From contig CAAHEN010000199.1 of assembly GCA_900772575.1 (NCBI GenBank), forward strand, positions 1-28,288: a stretch of 28,288 nucleotides of DNA, given 5' to 3'. Position numbers and translations under genes: made by a program. Origin of the DNA: Bacteroidaceae bacterium. Lineage in GTDB: Bacteria; Bacteroidota; Bacteroidia; Bacteroidales; Bacteroidaceae. Of the stretch, positions 16,051-24,092 are shown piece after piece (positions within the stretch are counted from its first letter, which is position 1; each line of letters begins with the position of its first letter). A model generated the notes under the pieces. That model saw only the letters and a list, made by a program, of their open reading frames with translations, ran no database searches and was not told the DNA's origin.

Positions 16051-17208
16051 CTAGAAGCGGGCATATACCTGTACGTCGATTGTGTTGTAGCGCTGGTCAG
16101 TTGCGGTCGATCTGTCGTAGGTGCGCGTGTAGTTGAGTTGAAAAATTAGGTTTTTCCCAAGTATGTAGTTCGCAGAGAACCCATAGTCTGTGTGCAGTGA
16201 TGCCCACGCCCTGTCTTCGCGGTAGCAATCCCACCGTCCATAAAGTTTCATATTTTGCATTACCGGCATTCCCACTGTGGCATACCAAGCGTCGGATTGG
16301 CGGGCGGCATTGATGTCTGTCGTTACACCGCCGACGGATGACATATACTCACCGCGTACAGTCCAGTCGCTTTCATATTTCAGTCCGGCCCCCCAGCGCA
16401 CACGCTTTACCGACGGCCACTGCGAGCTTGCCGTGGCTGCTGAGTAGTCCTCATTGACATAGGTGCCGTTCCAGCCGAAACCGCCGATGGACAGATGCTT
16501 GATGGGGGATAGCCAGAGCCCGCCGATGAGATCCTTATGGTTGTCCTTGTCCTTGTGGTTGATGCCCTGTCCGTTGAACAGACCGACCTGATAGTGCAGC
16601 CATTTGTGCCCGTCGGCGGCTGGCAGTAAGTCGCCTTGTACCTGGATGCCGAGGTCGCGTCCTGAACTTTTGTGCTCTCCATTGCGGTCACCGATGGAGG
16701 CCAGTTTCATCGTGGCCTGAGCGTAGCTGCCTAGCCCGACATCGAGTGGGCTGATGGGATTCTCGAATCCGAAAGACCGTTTGAACTGCCCCAATTTTAT
16801 ACGTAATCCCTCCAGCTTTTGCCATTCGATAAAGGCGTCGAGTACGCGCGGCCCCTTGTCCTTGCCCGGGGCGTCGTTCACTTCTAGCTGGAGCCGGTAA
16901 TAGAAGTCCGTGAAGCAGTGCCCGTTGAGGTAGAGGCGTACAAAGCGCAGGTCGAAACTGCTGTGAGAGGCCTGTGCCTCCCGGTCTGTGGCTGAATATT
17001 TGCCAACGATGTAGCCGCCGAATTTCAGCGCCGGATCCGCTTTCGCCAACAGCTGCTTCAGGTTGTCTGCCTGTGGCTTGTCAATCTCGTGAGGCGTTTC
17101 AACTGGTGTAGGGGCGACTACCGCAGTCGTATCGGTTTTGCCGGTCATCGCAGTGGTTCCGGTCTGGACGGATAGTGCCACACATAGTAGTGATAGAGGT
17201 AAATGCAT
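16051..17208 (-). CDS. Phosphate-selective porin O/P family outer-membrane protein
   Basis: A 385-residue outer-membrane porin of the OprO/OprP type. Features are a hydrophobic N-terminal stretch (LPLSLLCVALSV), then FGGYIVGKYSATD, FDLRFVRLYLNGHCFTDFYYRLQLEV and LRIKLGQFKRSFGFENPISPLD, the core motif of the family. SGRDLGIQVQGD and a terminal strand ending in YARF (C-terminal Phe, as needed for barrel assembly) follow. Specificity for phosphate cannot be assumed in Bacteroidetes members. I chose the ATG at 17208 because the hydrophobic signal follows at once. An in-frame ATG at 17277 would add 23 residues with two or three basic residues and cannot be excluded. It has its own promoter 90 bases upstream. 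Confidence 0.85.
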   Translation of the reverse strand: MHLPLSLLCVALSVQTGTTAMTGKTDTTAVVAPTPVETPHEIDKPQADNLKQLLAKADPALKFGGYIVGKYSATDREAQASHSSFDLRFVRLYLNGHCFTDFYYRLQLEVNDAPGKDKGPRVLDAFIEWQKLEGLRIKLGQFKRSFGFENPISPLDVGLGSYAQATMKLASIGDRNGEHKSSGRDLGIQVQGDLLPAADGHKWLHYQVGLFNGQGINHKDKDNHKDLIGGLWLSPIKHLSIGGFGWNGTYVNEDYSAATASSQWPSVKRVRWGAGLKYESDWTVRGEYMSSVGGVTTDINAARQSDAWYATVGMPVMQNMKLYGRWDCYREDRAWASLHTDYGFSANYILGKNLIFQLNYTRTYDRSTATDQRYNTIDVQVYARF

Positions 17209-17298
17209 ATAAGTGAAAAATCCGCTTAATGGTTTGTGGCTGGCGCAGATGCTGGCCCGAGTGCATGCCGTAACCATATGATTGGGCGTCAGCTACCG

Positions 17299-17330
17299 CA
17301 AAGTTAGGACTTTTTAATTGATGTGCCAAG
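17299..17330 (-). promoter_or_regulatory. Promoter of the porin gene
   Basis: Minus-strand -7 box TAACTTTG at 17299-17306, a 20-bp spacer and CTTG at 17327-17330. This is the primary (housekeeping) sigma type, so the porin need not depend on the sigma fusion gene next door. The leader to the ATG at 17208 would be about 85 bases. Confidence 0.65.
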
Positions 17331-17394
17331 CCGGTCACGACTATTTGAAGACGGAAACGGAGCAATCAAGTTCGCAGCCTATGGCGGTAGATTC

Positions 17395-18873
17395 CTACCA
17401 CGAGAATCTTAGGCCGAAAGGTATTGTGACGTCAAAAGGACGGTCTGTCCATATCGTCGTGGTGGTGTGACGACCGCCCAGATGCCAGTTGAGGCTAGGT
17501 TCAGCGAAGAAGCCGATGCTAGGGGTGAGTTTGTATTGCAGGCCGACACCGGTAGATAGTGTCCATTGCCACGTCCTACTGCCGCTGACCGGAATGTCTG
17601 TCCGAATGTTGCCGACAGTGTAAAGGCGCAGGTTTCTGCTGTTCCAGATGCCGCAAGTGGCACTGATCGGAATGCCGATATACTCTTCAGTCTGTCGGTG
17701 CCAAGTGGTTCCTTCCTCCGTGATGGTGGTGAAGTCGGCCTTCAAACGGGTATAGCTGATGCCAGTGCCGATACCCCAACGGCCGTAGAGGTGCTTGTGC
17801 AGTGAGATCGAAACGGAGAAGGGGACGCGATGGTGTATCCTGTGTTCGGTTCTTTCGACGGTTCCACCGCTGGCGACGGAACCGGAAACCTCTGTAATTG
17901 CAGAGAACTGCGCACTGCTTCCGCCGTAGCAAGTCACCGATGCAGTCCATTGTTTTTTTGTGCCTTTGACTTGGTGGAGCCTGTAGCAGCCCGTATCCGT
18001 TATGCCTGATGCTGCTGGCTGTGACGTCTTCTTTTGTTCCGTTGATGCCGCACTCTCGGCCGTTTGCCTCCCGACGGTGTCGGGCTGTGTGGCAACTCTG
18101 TTATTGTTAGCGGTGTCTGCTGGCAGCTTGATGTCGTGTTCGCAGAGGGTAGCCGAGGTCTTAGGCACGGCCTTGTTCACTGTCACTTGGATAGCCGTCG
18201 ACGCCGGGAGGACGTTGGCATCCGCTTCGGTATAGGCGTTTCCGGTTGTTGGTTCTGTCTTGCTGTTGGGGGAGGGCGGCATGTCGATTCTCAAGATATG
18301 TAATAGGCCCATGACGAAGATAGGGACAAAACCATATTTTACAGCCAACAGGCGCAGCAATTTTTTAGCTCTGGCCAATTGTGAGGAAGATGAATGGGAT
18401 TTGATATTGAGCGATTGACCTATTTCATTGTGCGTCATGCCGTCGAAGACCGAAAGTTTGAAAACTTCCCTGTAGCCGTCGGGTAGCGTTTCGACCAGTT
18501 GAAGCAGTTCCTTGTATTCGCTTATGGCACTTGCGGCTTCGGTGGTAGCTTCGGTGATAAGGGCTCCGTTTTCCTCGACCTCCTCGATGGGGACAATTTT
18601 AGTTTTGGCGCTCCGGCGCATATGCCGCAGGGCCAAATGCCTGATGACTTTCGCCATCCAGCTTTCGAATTTCGTTACATCGTTCAGTTGGCCAATGGTT
18701 GACATGATAATGATGAATCCGTCGTGCACGATGTCTTCCGCCAGTCCCTCGTCTTGCACGTAGTGGGTACAAAGCCTTCTCATCTTCGGGGCATAGCAGG
18801 TGTAGAGTAAGCCGAGGGCATACCTGTCTCCCGCTTTGCACTGTTCGATGATTTCCTCTTCCGCCTTATTCAT
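17395..18873 (-). CDS. ECF sigma factor fused to a membrane anchor and an outer-membrane beta-barrel domain
   Basis: One uninterrupted 492-residue frame joins parts normally found on separate proteins. Residues 1-175 are a complete ECF sigma factor: region 2 holds AEDIVHDGFIIIMSTIGQLNDVTKFESWMAKVIRHLALRHMRR and region 4 holds LPDGYREVFKLSVFDGMTHNEIGQSLNIKSHSSSSQLARAKKLL. Residues 179-195 form one hydrophobic segment (YGFVPIFVMGLLHILRI) preceded by Lys/Arg, which predicts N-terminus inside. Residues 196-305 are a Thr/Ser/Ala/Pro-rich linker of low complexity. Residues 306-492 have the alternating pattern of a small PorT-like barrel (SISLHKHLYGRWGIGTGISYTR, WTLSTGVGLQYKL, SIGFFAEPSLNWHL) and end in FGLRFSW with a terminal aromatic residue. 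I chose the ATG at 18873; an in-frame TTG lies at 18891. No clear primary promoter is seen upstream, so it may be co-transcribed with the methyltransferase gene 94 bases away or use a non-standard promoter. Confidence 0.85.
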   Translation of the reverse strand: MNKAEEEIIEQCKAGDRYALGLLYTCYAPKMRRLCTHYVQDEGLAEDIVHDGFIIIMSTIGQLNDVTKFESWMAKVIRHLALRHMRRSAKTKIVPIEEVEENGALITEATTEAASAISEYKELLQLVETLPDGYREVFKLSVFDGMTHNEIGQSLNIKSHSSSSQLARAKKLLRLLAVKYGFVPIFVMGLLHILRIDMPPSPNSKTEPTTGNAYTEADANVLPASTAIQVTVNKAVPKTSATLCEHDIKLPADTANNNRVATQPDTVGRQTAESAASTEQKKTSQPAASGITDTGCYRLHQVKGTKKQWTASVTCYGGSSAQFSAITEVSGSVASGGTVERTEHRIHHRVPFSVSISLHKHLYGRWGIGTGISYTRLKADFTTITEEGTTWHRQTEEYIGIPISATCGIWNSRNLRLYTVGNIRTDIPVSGSRTWQWTLSTGVGLQYKLTPSIGFFAEPSLNWHLGGRHTTTTIWTDRPFDVTIPFGLRFSW

Positions 18874-18967
18874 TCTGATAGTCCTTTCCAAGGAAGAACA
18901 TGCAATATAAGGGACGACTGCATGAGGTGTGTGATATTTATAATCTATTAACTCCTTGGAGCGTTAG

Positions 18968-19762
18968 TCAGTCTCTGTCCTGATCGGCCATCAGCAGATA
19001 GAAGCATGAGGTGGTCAGGACGTTACGGATATGGGGGATCTGTGAGATCCATTGGGGGAGAGCTTGTGGTTTCAACCCGAATTTTGTCTCATAGTGTGGG
19101 TTGATAAGCCAGAGCGTACGGTCGATGATGCGGAGCCCGGGTATATCTTGAACGGTCTCCTCAAAAAGCTCAATCGGTGTACGCGTCTCCTTTATGGCCA
19201 TCAGCTCGCAGATACAGCCTTCACTCTCGCCAGCTAGCTTCAGTAGCCTGCGGTAAATGCCGGTTGGCAAGAGATGGACAAACGGCAGATGGCTTATGAA
19301 CCTGTTGGCACAGATCTGCTGGTGTCCGCCGAAGGGCATCTGCCAAGCGGGGAAGGACATGAATATCAACCCGTTCCGGGCAAGGAACTGGCAGAGCTTG
19401 CCCAGAAGCCGCCGCTTGTCACAGATGTGCTCGATCACGTCATGTACGATGATAACATCTGCCCACCCGTGGAGTCTGGTCAGTTCGAACAGATCAGACG
19501 CAATGAACATTCCCCTCGCCTTGTTGTTCTTGAAAAACTCCCGGGCATCTCGGATCCGGCAGTTGGCAATATCGATACCAACCGTGTGGCATCCCTGCAC
19601 AGCGAAGGGGAGTAGGTTGCCACCGTCGCCGCAACCCACCTCCAAAATGTGGCTGTTCCGACTCAACGGTTTGAACCGTTTGATATATGGGATGAAATAT
19701 TTCTGGCTGGTCGTGGCCAGTTCTTGGAAATACGCCGCTCTGTTCCTATGGCGTTCTTGCAT
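18968..19762 (-). CDS. Class I SAM-dependent methyltransferase
   Basis: A 264-residue methyltransferase with the SAM-binding motif I ILEVGCGDGGNLLPFA (residues 39-54), an acidic motif II (VGIDIANCRI) and the motif IV-like WADVIIVHDVIEHI. The region after FMSFPAWQMPFGGHQQICANRF is common in Bacteroidetes methyltransferases linked to surface polysaccharide or lipid genes, but its substrate cannot be read. The frame is open upstream to 19948, and an ATG at 19846 could add 28 residues. I prefer 19762 because MQERHRNRAAYFQE is where family homology begins. It is transcribed in the same direction as the sigma-barrel fusion gene that follows. Confidence 0.8.
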   Translation of the reverse strand: MQERHRNRAAYFQELATTSQKYFIPYIKRFKPLSRNSHILEVGCGDGGNLLPFAVQGCHTVGIDIANCRIRDAREFFKNNKARGMFIASDLFELTRLHGWADVIIVHDVIEHICDKRRLLGKLCQFLARNGLIFMSFPAWQMPFGGHQQICANRFISHLPFVHLLPTGIYRRLLKLAGESEGCICELMAIKETRTPIELFEETVQDIPGLRIIDRTLWLINPHYETKFGLKPQALPQWISQIPHIRNVLTTSCFYLLMADQDRD

Positions 19763-19938
19763 GGTGCTCGAAATGGATTTGGTTTCTCTATATGAAGAGA
19801 CTTCAATGGGCACGAATACTGCACCTGTACTGTAATATTTCCCCATGACGACTGACAGGGGATCCTGCAATGGCGGGCTGATCGGGTACCTTTGACACTT
19901 GGTATGGTATTTCTGGTGAAAAAAAAGACACCCATCTG

Positions 19939-19968
19939 CTTGCCACACCGAATTTTATTGTAATTTTG
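19939..19968 (+). promoter_or_regulatory. Promoter of the CotH-family gene
   Basis: -7 box TAATTTTG at 19961-19968 is a full consensus match, with CTTG at 19939-19942 (18-bp spacer, slightly short). The predicted start lies about 20 bases before the ATG at 19995. Confidence 0.55.
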
Positions 19969-19994
19969 GCCGTCAATATAATCCCTGATCGCAC

Positions 19995-22349
19995 ATGAAG
20001 ACAATATACACACTGGGCGCGGCCCTGTTGATCGCATTCTCAGCGTCGGCTGAAATCAAGATTGCCGATGGTGGAACTTACCGCATCGCGTGTGCCTATG
20101 CACCCAATGGAACCATTGCACTTGGCGATCGCCACGACGCTGTCCCCTATATATATTATGTCACCGATGCCACGGTCACACCCGCCGATGGCTGGTGGAT
20201 CATTAGTCGCGGCGGTGACAACGGCTATACCATTCGCAACGCTGCGAGTGGGCAGTATCTGGTCTATCGTGAGGGACGGCCGCAGAATGCCCAAGGGCAA
20301 TACTACGCCAAGGGAATCCAGCTCAGCACCTCGGCGACGGACGACAGCGCCCTCTGGACTATCACAGAGAATGAGGGGGGAAGTGTCGTCATAGCCAGTG
20401 CAGAGCAGCCGGGACAAAAATTCAACCTCCGCACGGACGGCTCTTGGCTCGTAGGCACTTACACCGATGCATCAACAGCCAATGGGCATTTTTACGTCTA
20501 CGACACTGACGGCAAAAGTATCGTGAGCGACAGCGGTGGCAGCGGCGATACGGCGCTCTCGGCCTATGTCGACTCCATTAGGTTAAATGGCAAAGACCTT
20601 ATCTACGACAGCAAGGAGCATGTCTACTACGCCTCGATTTCACAGCGTTGGCGCGACGGCGGCGACTTCACTGGCACGCTATTTGTCAAGCCAGTGACAG
20701 ACGATGGCAGTTACACGCTACGCATCGGCGACAACACCGTCGACGGTACCGGAACTATCACGCTTCCAGCCATCTCTTGCACCAGTGACTATGAGCTCAC
20801 CGTTGTCAAGGACGGTACCGATGTGGGCTCTGCTACACTGCGTTTTACGTTCCTGCCTATCGTCGAGGTCAGCGTCAGTAGCTGTAACAGCAGTTACTAT
20901 ACGACGGGGACACTCCGTGTGACCGATCCGGAACAGGCTGGATACGACGAGACTGTCATCGCAGCCTACCGTTATCGCGGCGCATCGGCGCAGAACTACA
21001 GCAAGAAGAGCTATGCCATCAAACTGCGCGATGAGAATGGCAAGTCCGTTGATCGCGAATACTTTGGGCTGCGCAATGACAACAACTGGATCCTAGACGC
21101 CATGACTATCGACAAGGCCTGTATGCGCAACCGTGTCTCGACCGACCTCTGGAACGACTTCGCCACGCCGCCCTATCACCGTCGGGCCGGCTGGGAGAAG
21201 AAGGCCAAGACCGGTACTCGCGGTGAGTTTGTCGAGGTGTTTCTCAACGGCACCTATCATGGCCTCTACTGCATGACGGAGAAGATGGATCGCAAGCAAC
21301 TCCGCCTGAAGAAGTTCGTTGCTGCCACCGAGACCTCAGCCGATACTATACATGGCACGCTGTTCAAGTCGGATCAGTGGAATTACGAGGTGCTCATGGG
21401 GCACGAGTCAGATGTGCGTTACTTCCCGCATCATGCTCCGCGCAGCTACAGCAATGACGCCCGTTCAGAGACATGGGCCAACTATGAGGTGAAATATCCT
21501 GACTGGGAGAAGGAAAAGATAGACTGGGGGCCACTTTGGAATGCCATCAACTTTGTCGCCACTTCATCAGACGAGGTCTTCGACGGCAGTATCGATAAAT
21601 GGTTCGACTATCCTGTGCTCAAGGATTACTATCTCTTCATCGAACTCCTGCTTGCCACTGACAATCACGGCAAGAATATGTATTTCTTCAACTACGACCG
21701 CCTCAGCCCAGACAATACCGAGATGATTGGTATCGCTCCATGGGATCTGGACGGCACATGGGGACGCCGCTGGGATGGCAGCAACGATGTCACGGGGGCT
21801 GAACAGGATTTCGACACTTTCCTCTGGAAATATGAGCATGGGCAACACACCATCTATTACCGTCTGCGGCAAAGTGGCAGTTGGAACTGGAACGACGAAC
21901 TTAAAGACCGCTATGCCGAACTGCGCAGCACCTATTTCGACACAGGCGCCCTTGTCAAGCGCTTCACTGACTATGCCAGCCTCTTCAGCGAGAGTGGCGC
22001 CGATCGCCGTGAGGAGCGGCAATGGCGTTACTATCATAGCGACATCGCAGCCGATGTGGATTACATTGCTGACTGGATAAAACGTCGTGTGGCTTACCTT
22101 GATGAACAATATGACTACACCCCCGTTCCGAGCGGCATTGACGCGCCCGTGGCCAGTACCAGCCATGTCAGCGCTACCGGTGGTAGGGGATTCATCAACA
22201 TCAGTGCCACGGCCCCCACATCGGTTTGTATCTATACTGCTGCTGGTATATTGGCACGTCGTGTCGAAATCACCCGTCCGGCTACACGCGTTGACGGTCT
22301 CACCGCCGGTATCTATATCGTCGGCAACCAGAAGGTTCTCGTCAGATAG
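19995..22349 (+). CDS. Secreted CotH-kinase-family protein with type IX-like sorting domain
   Basis: A 784-residue secreted protein. It has a signal peptide (MKTIYTLGAALLIAFSASA), an N-terminal beta-trefoil-like region (about residues 25-170, with GYTIRNAASGQYLVYREG), a beta-sandwich region, and a CotH domain (about residues 310-690). The CotH domain shows AQNYSKKSYAIKLRDENGKS, FGLRNDNNWILDAMTIDKACMRNRVSTDLW, GEFVEVFLNGTYHGLYCMTEKMDR and IAPWDLDGTWGRRWDG; Asp584 and Asp586 lie where metal-binding acids are expected. Bacillus and fungal relatives matter for spore coats or invasion, and CotH proteins are atypical protein kinases; the Bacteroidetes role is unknown. The last 70 residues (SVCIYTAAGILARRVEI ... 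GIYIVGNQKVLVR) resemble a type A C-terminal signal for type IX secretion. A 5-TM gene follows within 35 bases. Confidence 0.85.
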   Translation: MKTIYTLGAALLIAFSASAEIKIADGGTYRIACAYAPNGTIALGDRHDAVPYIYYVTDATVTPADGWWIISRGGDNGYTIRNAASGQYLVYREGRPQNAQGQYYAKGIQLSTSATDDSALWTITENEGGSVVIASAEQPGQKFNLRTDGSWLVGTYTDASTANGHFYVYDTDGKSIVSDSGGSGDTALSAYVDSIRLNGKDLIYDSKEHVYYASISQRWRDGGDFTGTLFVKPVTDDGSYTLRIGDNTVDGTGTITLPAISCTSDYELTVVKDGTDVGSATLRFTFLPIVEVSVSSCNSSYYTTGTLRVTDPEQAGYDETVIAAYRYRGASAQNYSKKSYAIKLRDENGKSVDREYFGLRNDNNWILDAMTIDKACMRNRVSTDLWNDFATPPYHRRAGWEKKAKTGTRGEFVEVFLNGTYHGLYCMTEKMDRKQLRLKKFVAATETSADTIHGTLFKSDQWNYEVLMGHESDVRYFPHHAPRSYSNDARSETWANYEVKYPDWEKEKIDWGPLWNAINFVATSSDEVFDGSIDKWFDYPVLKDYYLFIELLLATDNHGKNMYFFNYDRLSPDNTEMIGIAPWDLDGTWGRRWDGSNDVTGAEQDFDTFLWKYEHGQHTIYYRLRQSGSWNWNDELKDRYAELRSTYFDTGALVKRFTDYASLFSESGADRREERQWRYYHSDIAADVDYIADWIKRRVAYLDEQYDYTPVPSGIDAPVASTSHVSATGGRGFINISATAPTSVCIYTAAGILARRVEITRPATRVDGLTAGIYIVGNQKVLVR

Positions 22350-22381
22350 TCCGTACACACCGTCTCACGCCATCATTGATC

Positions 22382-24037
22382 ATGTCACATAAGAAGAAAC
22401 AAACCACAGCATCCGCCCGCCACAACTTCCACACACCATCGGTTTCCCCGGCCCCTTCCACAGCGACCGCAAAGCCGTCTGCATGGCGCAGGTTGCCGTG
22501 GCCCTACATTGTTACGTTCGTCCTTTTCCTCATTTTCAGCTATGCCGTCTACGGTGATGTCTTCCGTCGCGCAGCCGAGGCCAACTTCATTTCCACAGAC
22601 AGCGGGCAGATGAAGTTCCTGACCGAACAGAGTTGGGGCTGGCTCTATTGGTGTGGCCGCTGGCTGCTGCTGGCGTTCAAGAGTCTTGCTGTCGGCGCAG
22701 TCGTCCTCAGCATCATGCTGACAGCCATTGCGGCTTTGACCGATCGCCTCATCGGCCTACCACGGCGTTGGCAAGGCACAGGGGCCATCGTGTCGGCAGT
22801 CTTGGTCGGGTGGATGCTCTGGCGTGGCACAAACCTGTACTACAAGTTTGAGCCTTCGCTCTTCATGCTCGTCCCAGCCCTTGTACTGTTAGGCTTGGGC
22901 GTGGCTTGTCTCGCGCGTCGCTTCGTCTTGCGCCGTACCCTTGCTGACGCAAGTCATGCCGCACTCGGCTGGGGATGTCTCTTGCCCTGCTTACTCTTCG
23001 CCGGGCTTACGTTTGCTGCCCGCTACTGGAATGAGAACGAAATATTGACAGCCCGTGTCCAACTCCGGGCCCAACACGCCGACTGGGATGGTATCATCGA
23101 CGATGCCCTTTCGGCCAAACGTCCCTCCCGTGCCGTCGTGGCCTACTATGCCATCGCACTGGAGCAGAATGGACAGCTGCTGGATCGTCTCTACGATATT
23201 GCCTTCGACTTTCCCGACGTACGCTTGAAGAAGAAAGACGGCTCTGAGGAGTACGGCCTCTTCTTGGCAGACTGTAACCTCTACGCCGGCTTGGTCAACA
23301 TGGGCTATCGCTGCAACATGGATCACATCGTCATCAATGGGCCGAATGTCTACGCCATCAAGCGCATGGCTCTCTGTGCCATACTCAATGGCGAGCAGGC
23401 CTTGGCACGCAAATATCTCGACATTCTCAGCCACGTACCCTTCGAACAGGCCTTTATCGAGCGCTACACCCCTATGGTGACAGACCGCCAGCTCGTCGAG
23501 GCAGACCCGGAACTTCATGCCATCTTGGCTCTGGCGCCACAGGGAAACCACTTCGAGCAGAATTACCGTTCGCCGGCCTTTCTCGGCTACAACACCGGAC
23601 TGGTCAGTGGCACTGATGCCTCGCTAGAGACAGCTATCGCTGCTTGTCTCTATTCCAAGGAGATAGCACGCTGTCTTCCCCACATCAGCATCTATGCTCA
23701 GAAAAACGGTGGCCGCCTTCCTGTCGCCGTGCAGCAAGCGCTCCTCATTGCGGCAAACAGTAACCCAGCTGTGGCCAGTAACTTCGCAGCCTATATCAGT
23801 GCACAGCAAAATACCATCATGGCTTTCATTGCTGCTGCCAAACCAATCATCGACGAGCGCATGCGCCTCTCCGAAGGTAAGAGCGAGGCTGAGAAGGAGC
23901 GCCTCAAGCACGAATACAATGCAAAGTTGCGTGAGGCACTGCATGAAGACTGGCTCGGCAATTATGTCTACTACTACTATTGTGAGAACAACGATCAGAA
24001 CCAGGTGAAGACCGAGACCAAGAGTGCTGTCAACTGA
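22382..24037 (+). CDS. Five-TM membrane protein of unknown function (DUF6057-like)
   Basis: A 551-residue protein that I recognise only as resembling a Bacteroidales family of unknown function. A basic, disordered N-terminus (about 38 residues) is followed by about five hydrophobic segments: WPYIVTFVLFLIFSYAVYG, LLLAFKSLAVGAVVLSIMLTAIAAL, GAIVSAVLVGWMLW, LFMLVPALVLLGLGVACLA and LGWGCLLPCLLFAGLTFAA. A soluble alpha-helical C-terminal half of about 340 residues follows, with repeat-like helices (TPR-like in feel, not proven). The frame could start at a TTG six bases earlier, but the ATG at 22382 is more likely. It lies between the CotH gene (33 bases) and the TolB-like lipoprotein gene (55 bases) and shares their strand. 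Co-occurrence with the heme lipoprotein suggests a common job. Confidence 0.6.
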   Translation: MSHKKKQTTASARHNFHTPSVSPAPSTATAKPSAWRRLPWPYIVTFVLFLIFSYAVYGDVFRRAAEANFISTDSGQMKFLTEQSWGWLYWCGRWLLLAFKSLAVGAVVLSIMLTAIAALTDRLIGLPRRWQGTGAIVSAVLVGWMLWRGTNLYYKFEPSLFMLVPALVLLGLGVACLARRFVLRRTLADASHAALGWGCLLPCLLFAGLTFAARYWNENEILTARVQLRAQHADWDGIIDDALSAKRPSRAVVAYYAIALEQNGQLLDRLYDIAFDFPDVRLKKKDGSEEYGLFLADCNLYAGLVNMGYRCNMDHIVINGPNVYAIKRMALCAILNGEQALARKYLDILSHVPFEQAFIERYTPMVTDRQLVEADPELHAILALAPQGNHFEQNYRSPAFLGYNTGLVSGTDASLETAIAACLYSKEIARCLPHISIYAQKNGGRLPVAVQQALLIAANSNPAVASNFAAYISAQQNTIMAFIAAAKPIIDERMRLSEGKSEAEKERLKHEYNAKLREALHEDWLGNYVYYYYCENNDQNQVKTETKSAVN

Positions 24038-24092
24038 CGGCTTGTCGTTCCGCAATCCATAAATATCTTCTTATGAAGCATAACGCTGGCCT

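Noticed and set aside
17209..17277. Longer porin start at 17277
   Set aside because: The extra residues precede a hydrophobic signal that fits better as the N-terminus. Not excluded, since the longer form would supply basic residues, but it is less likely.
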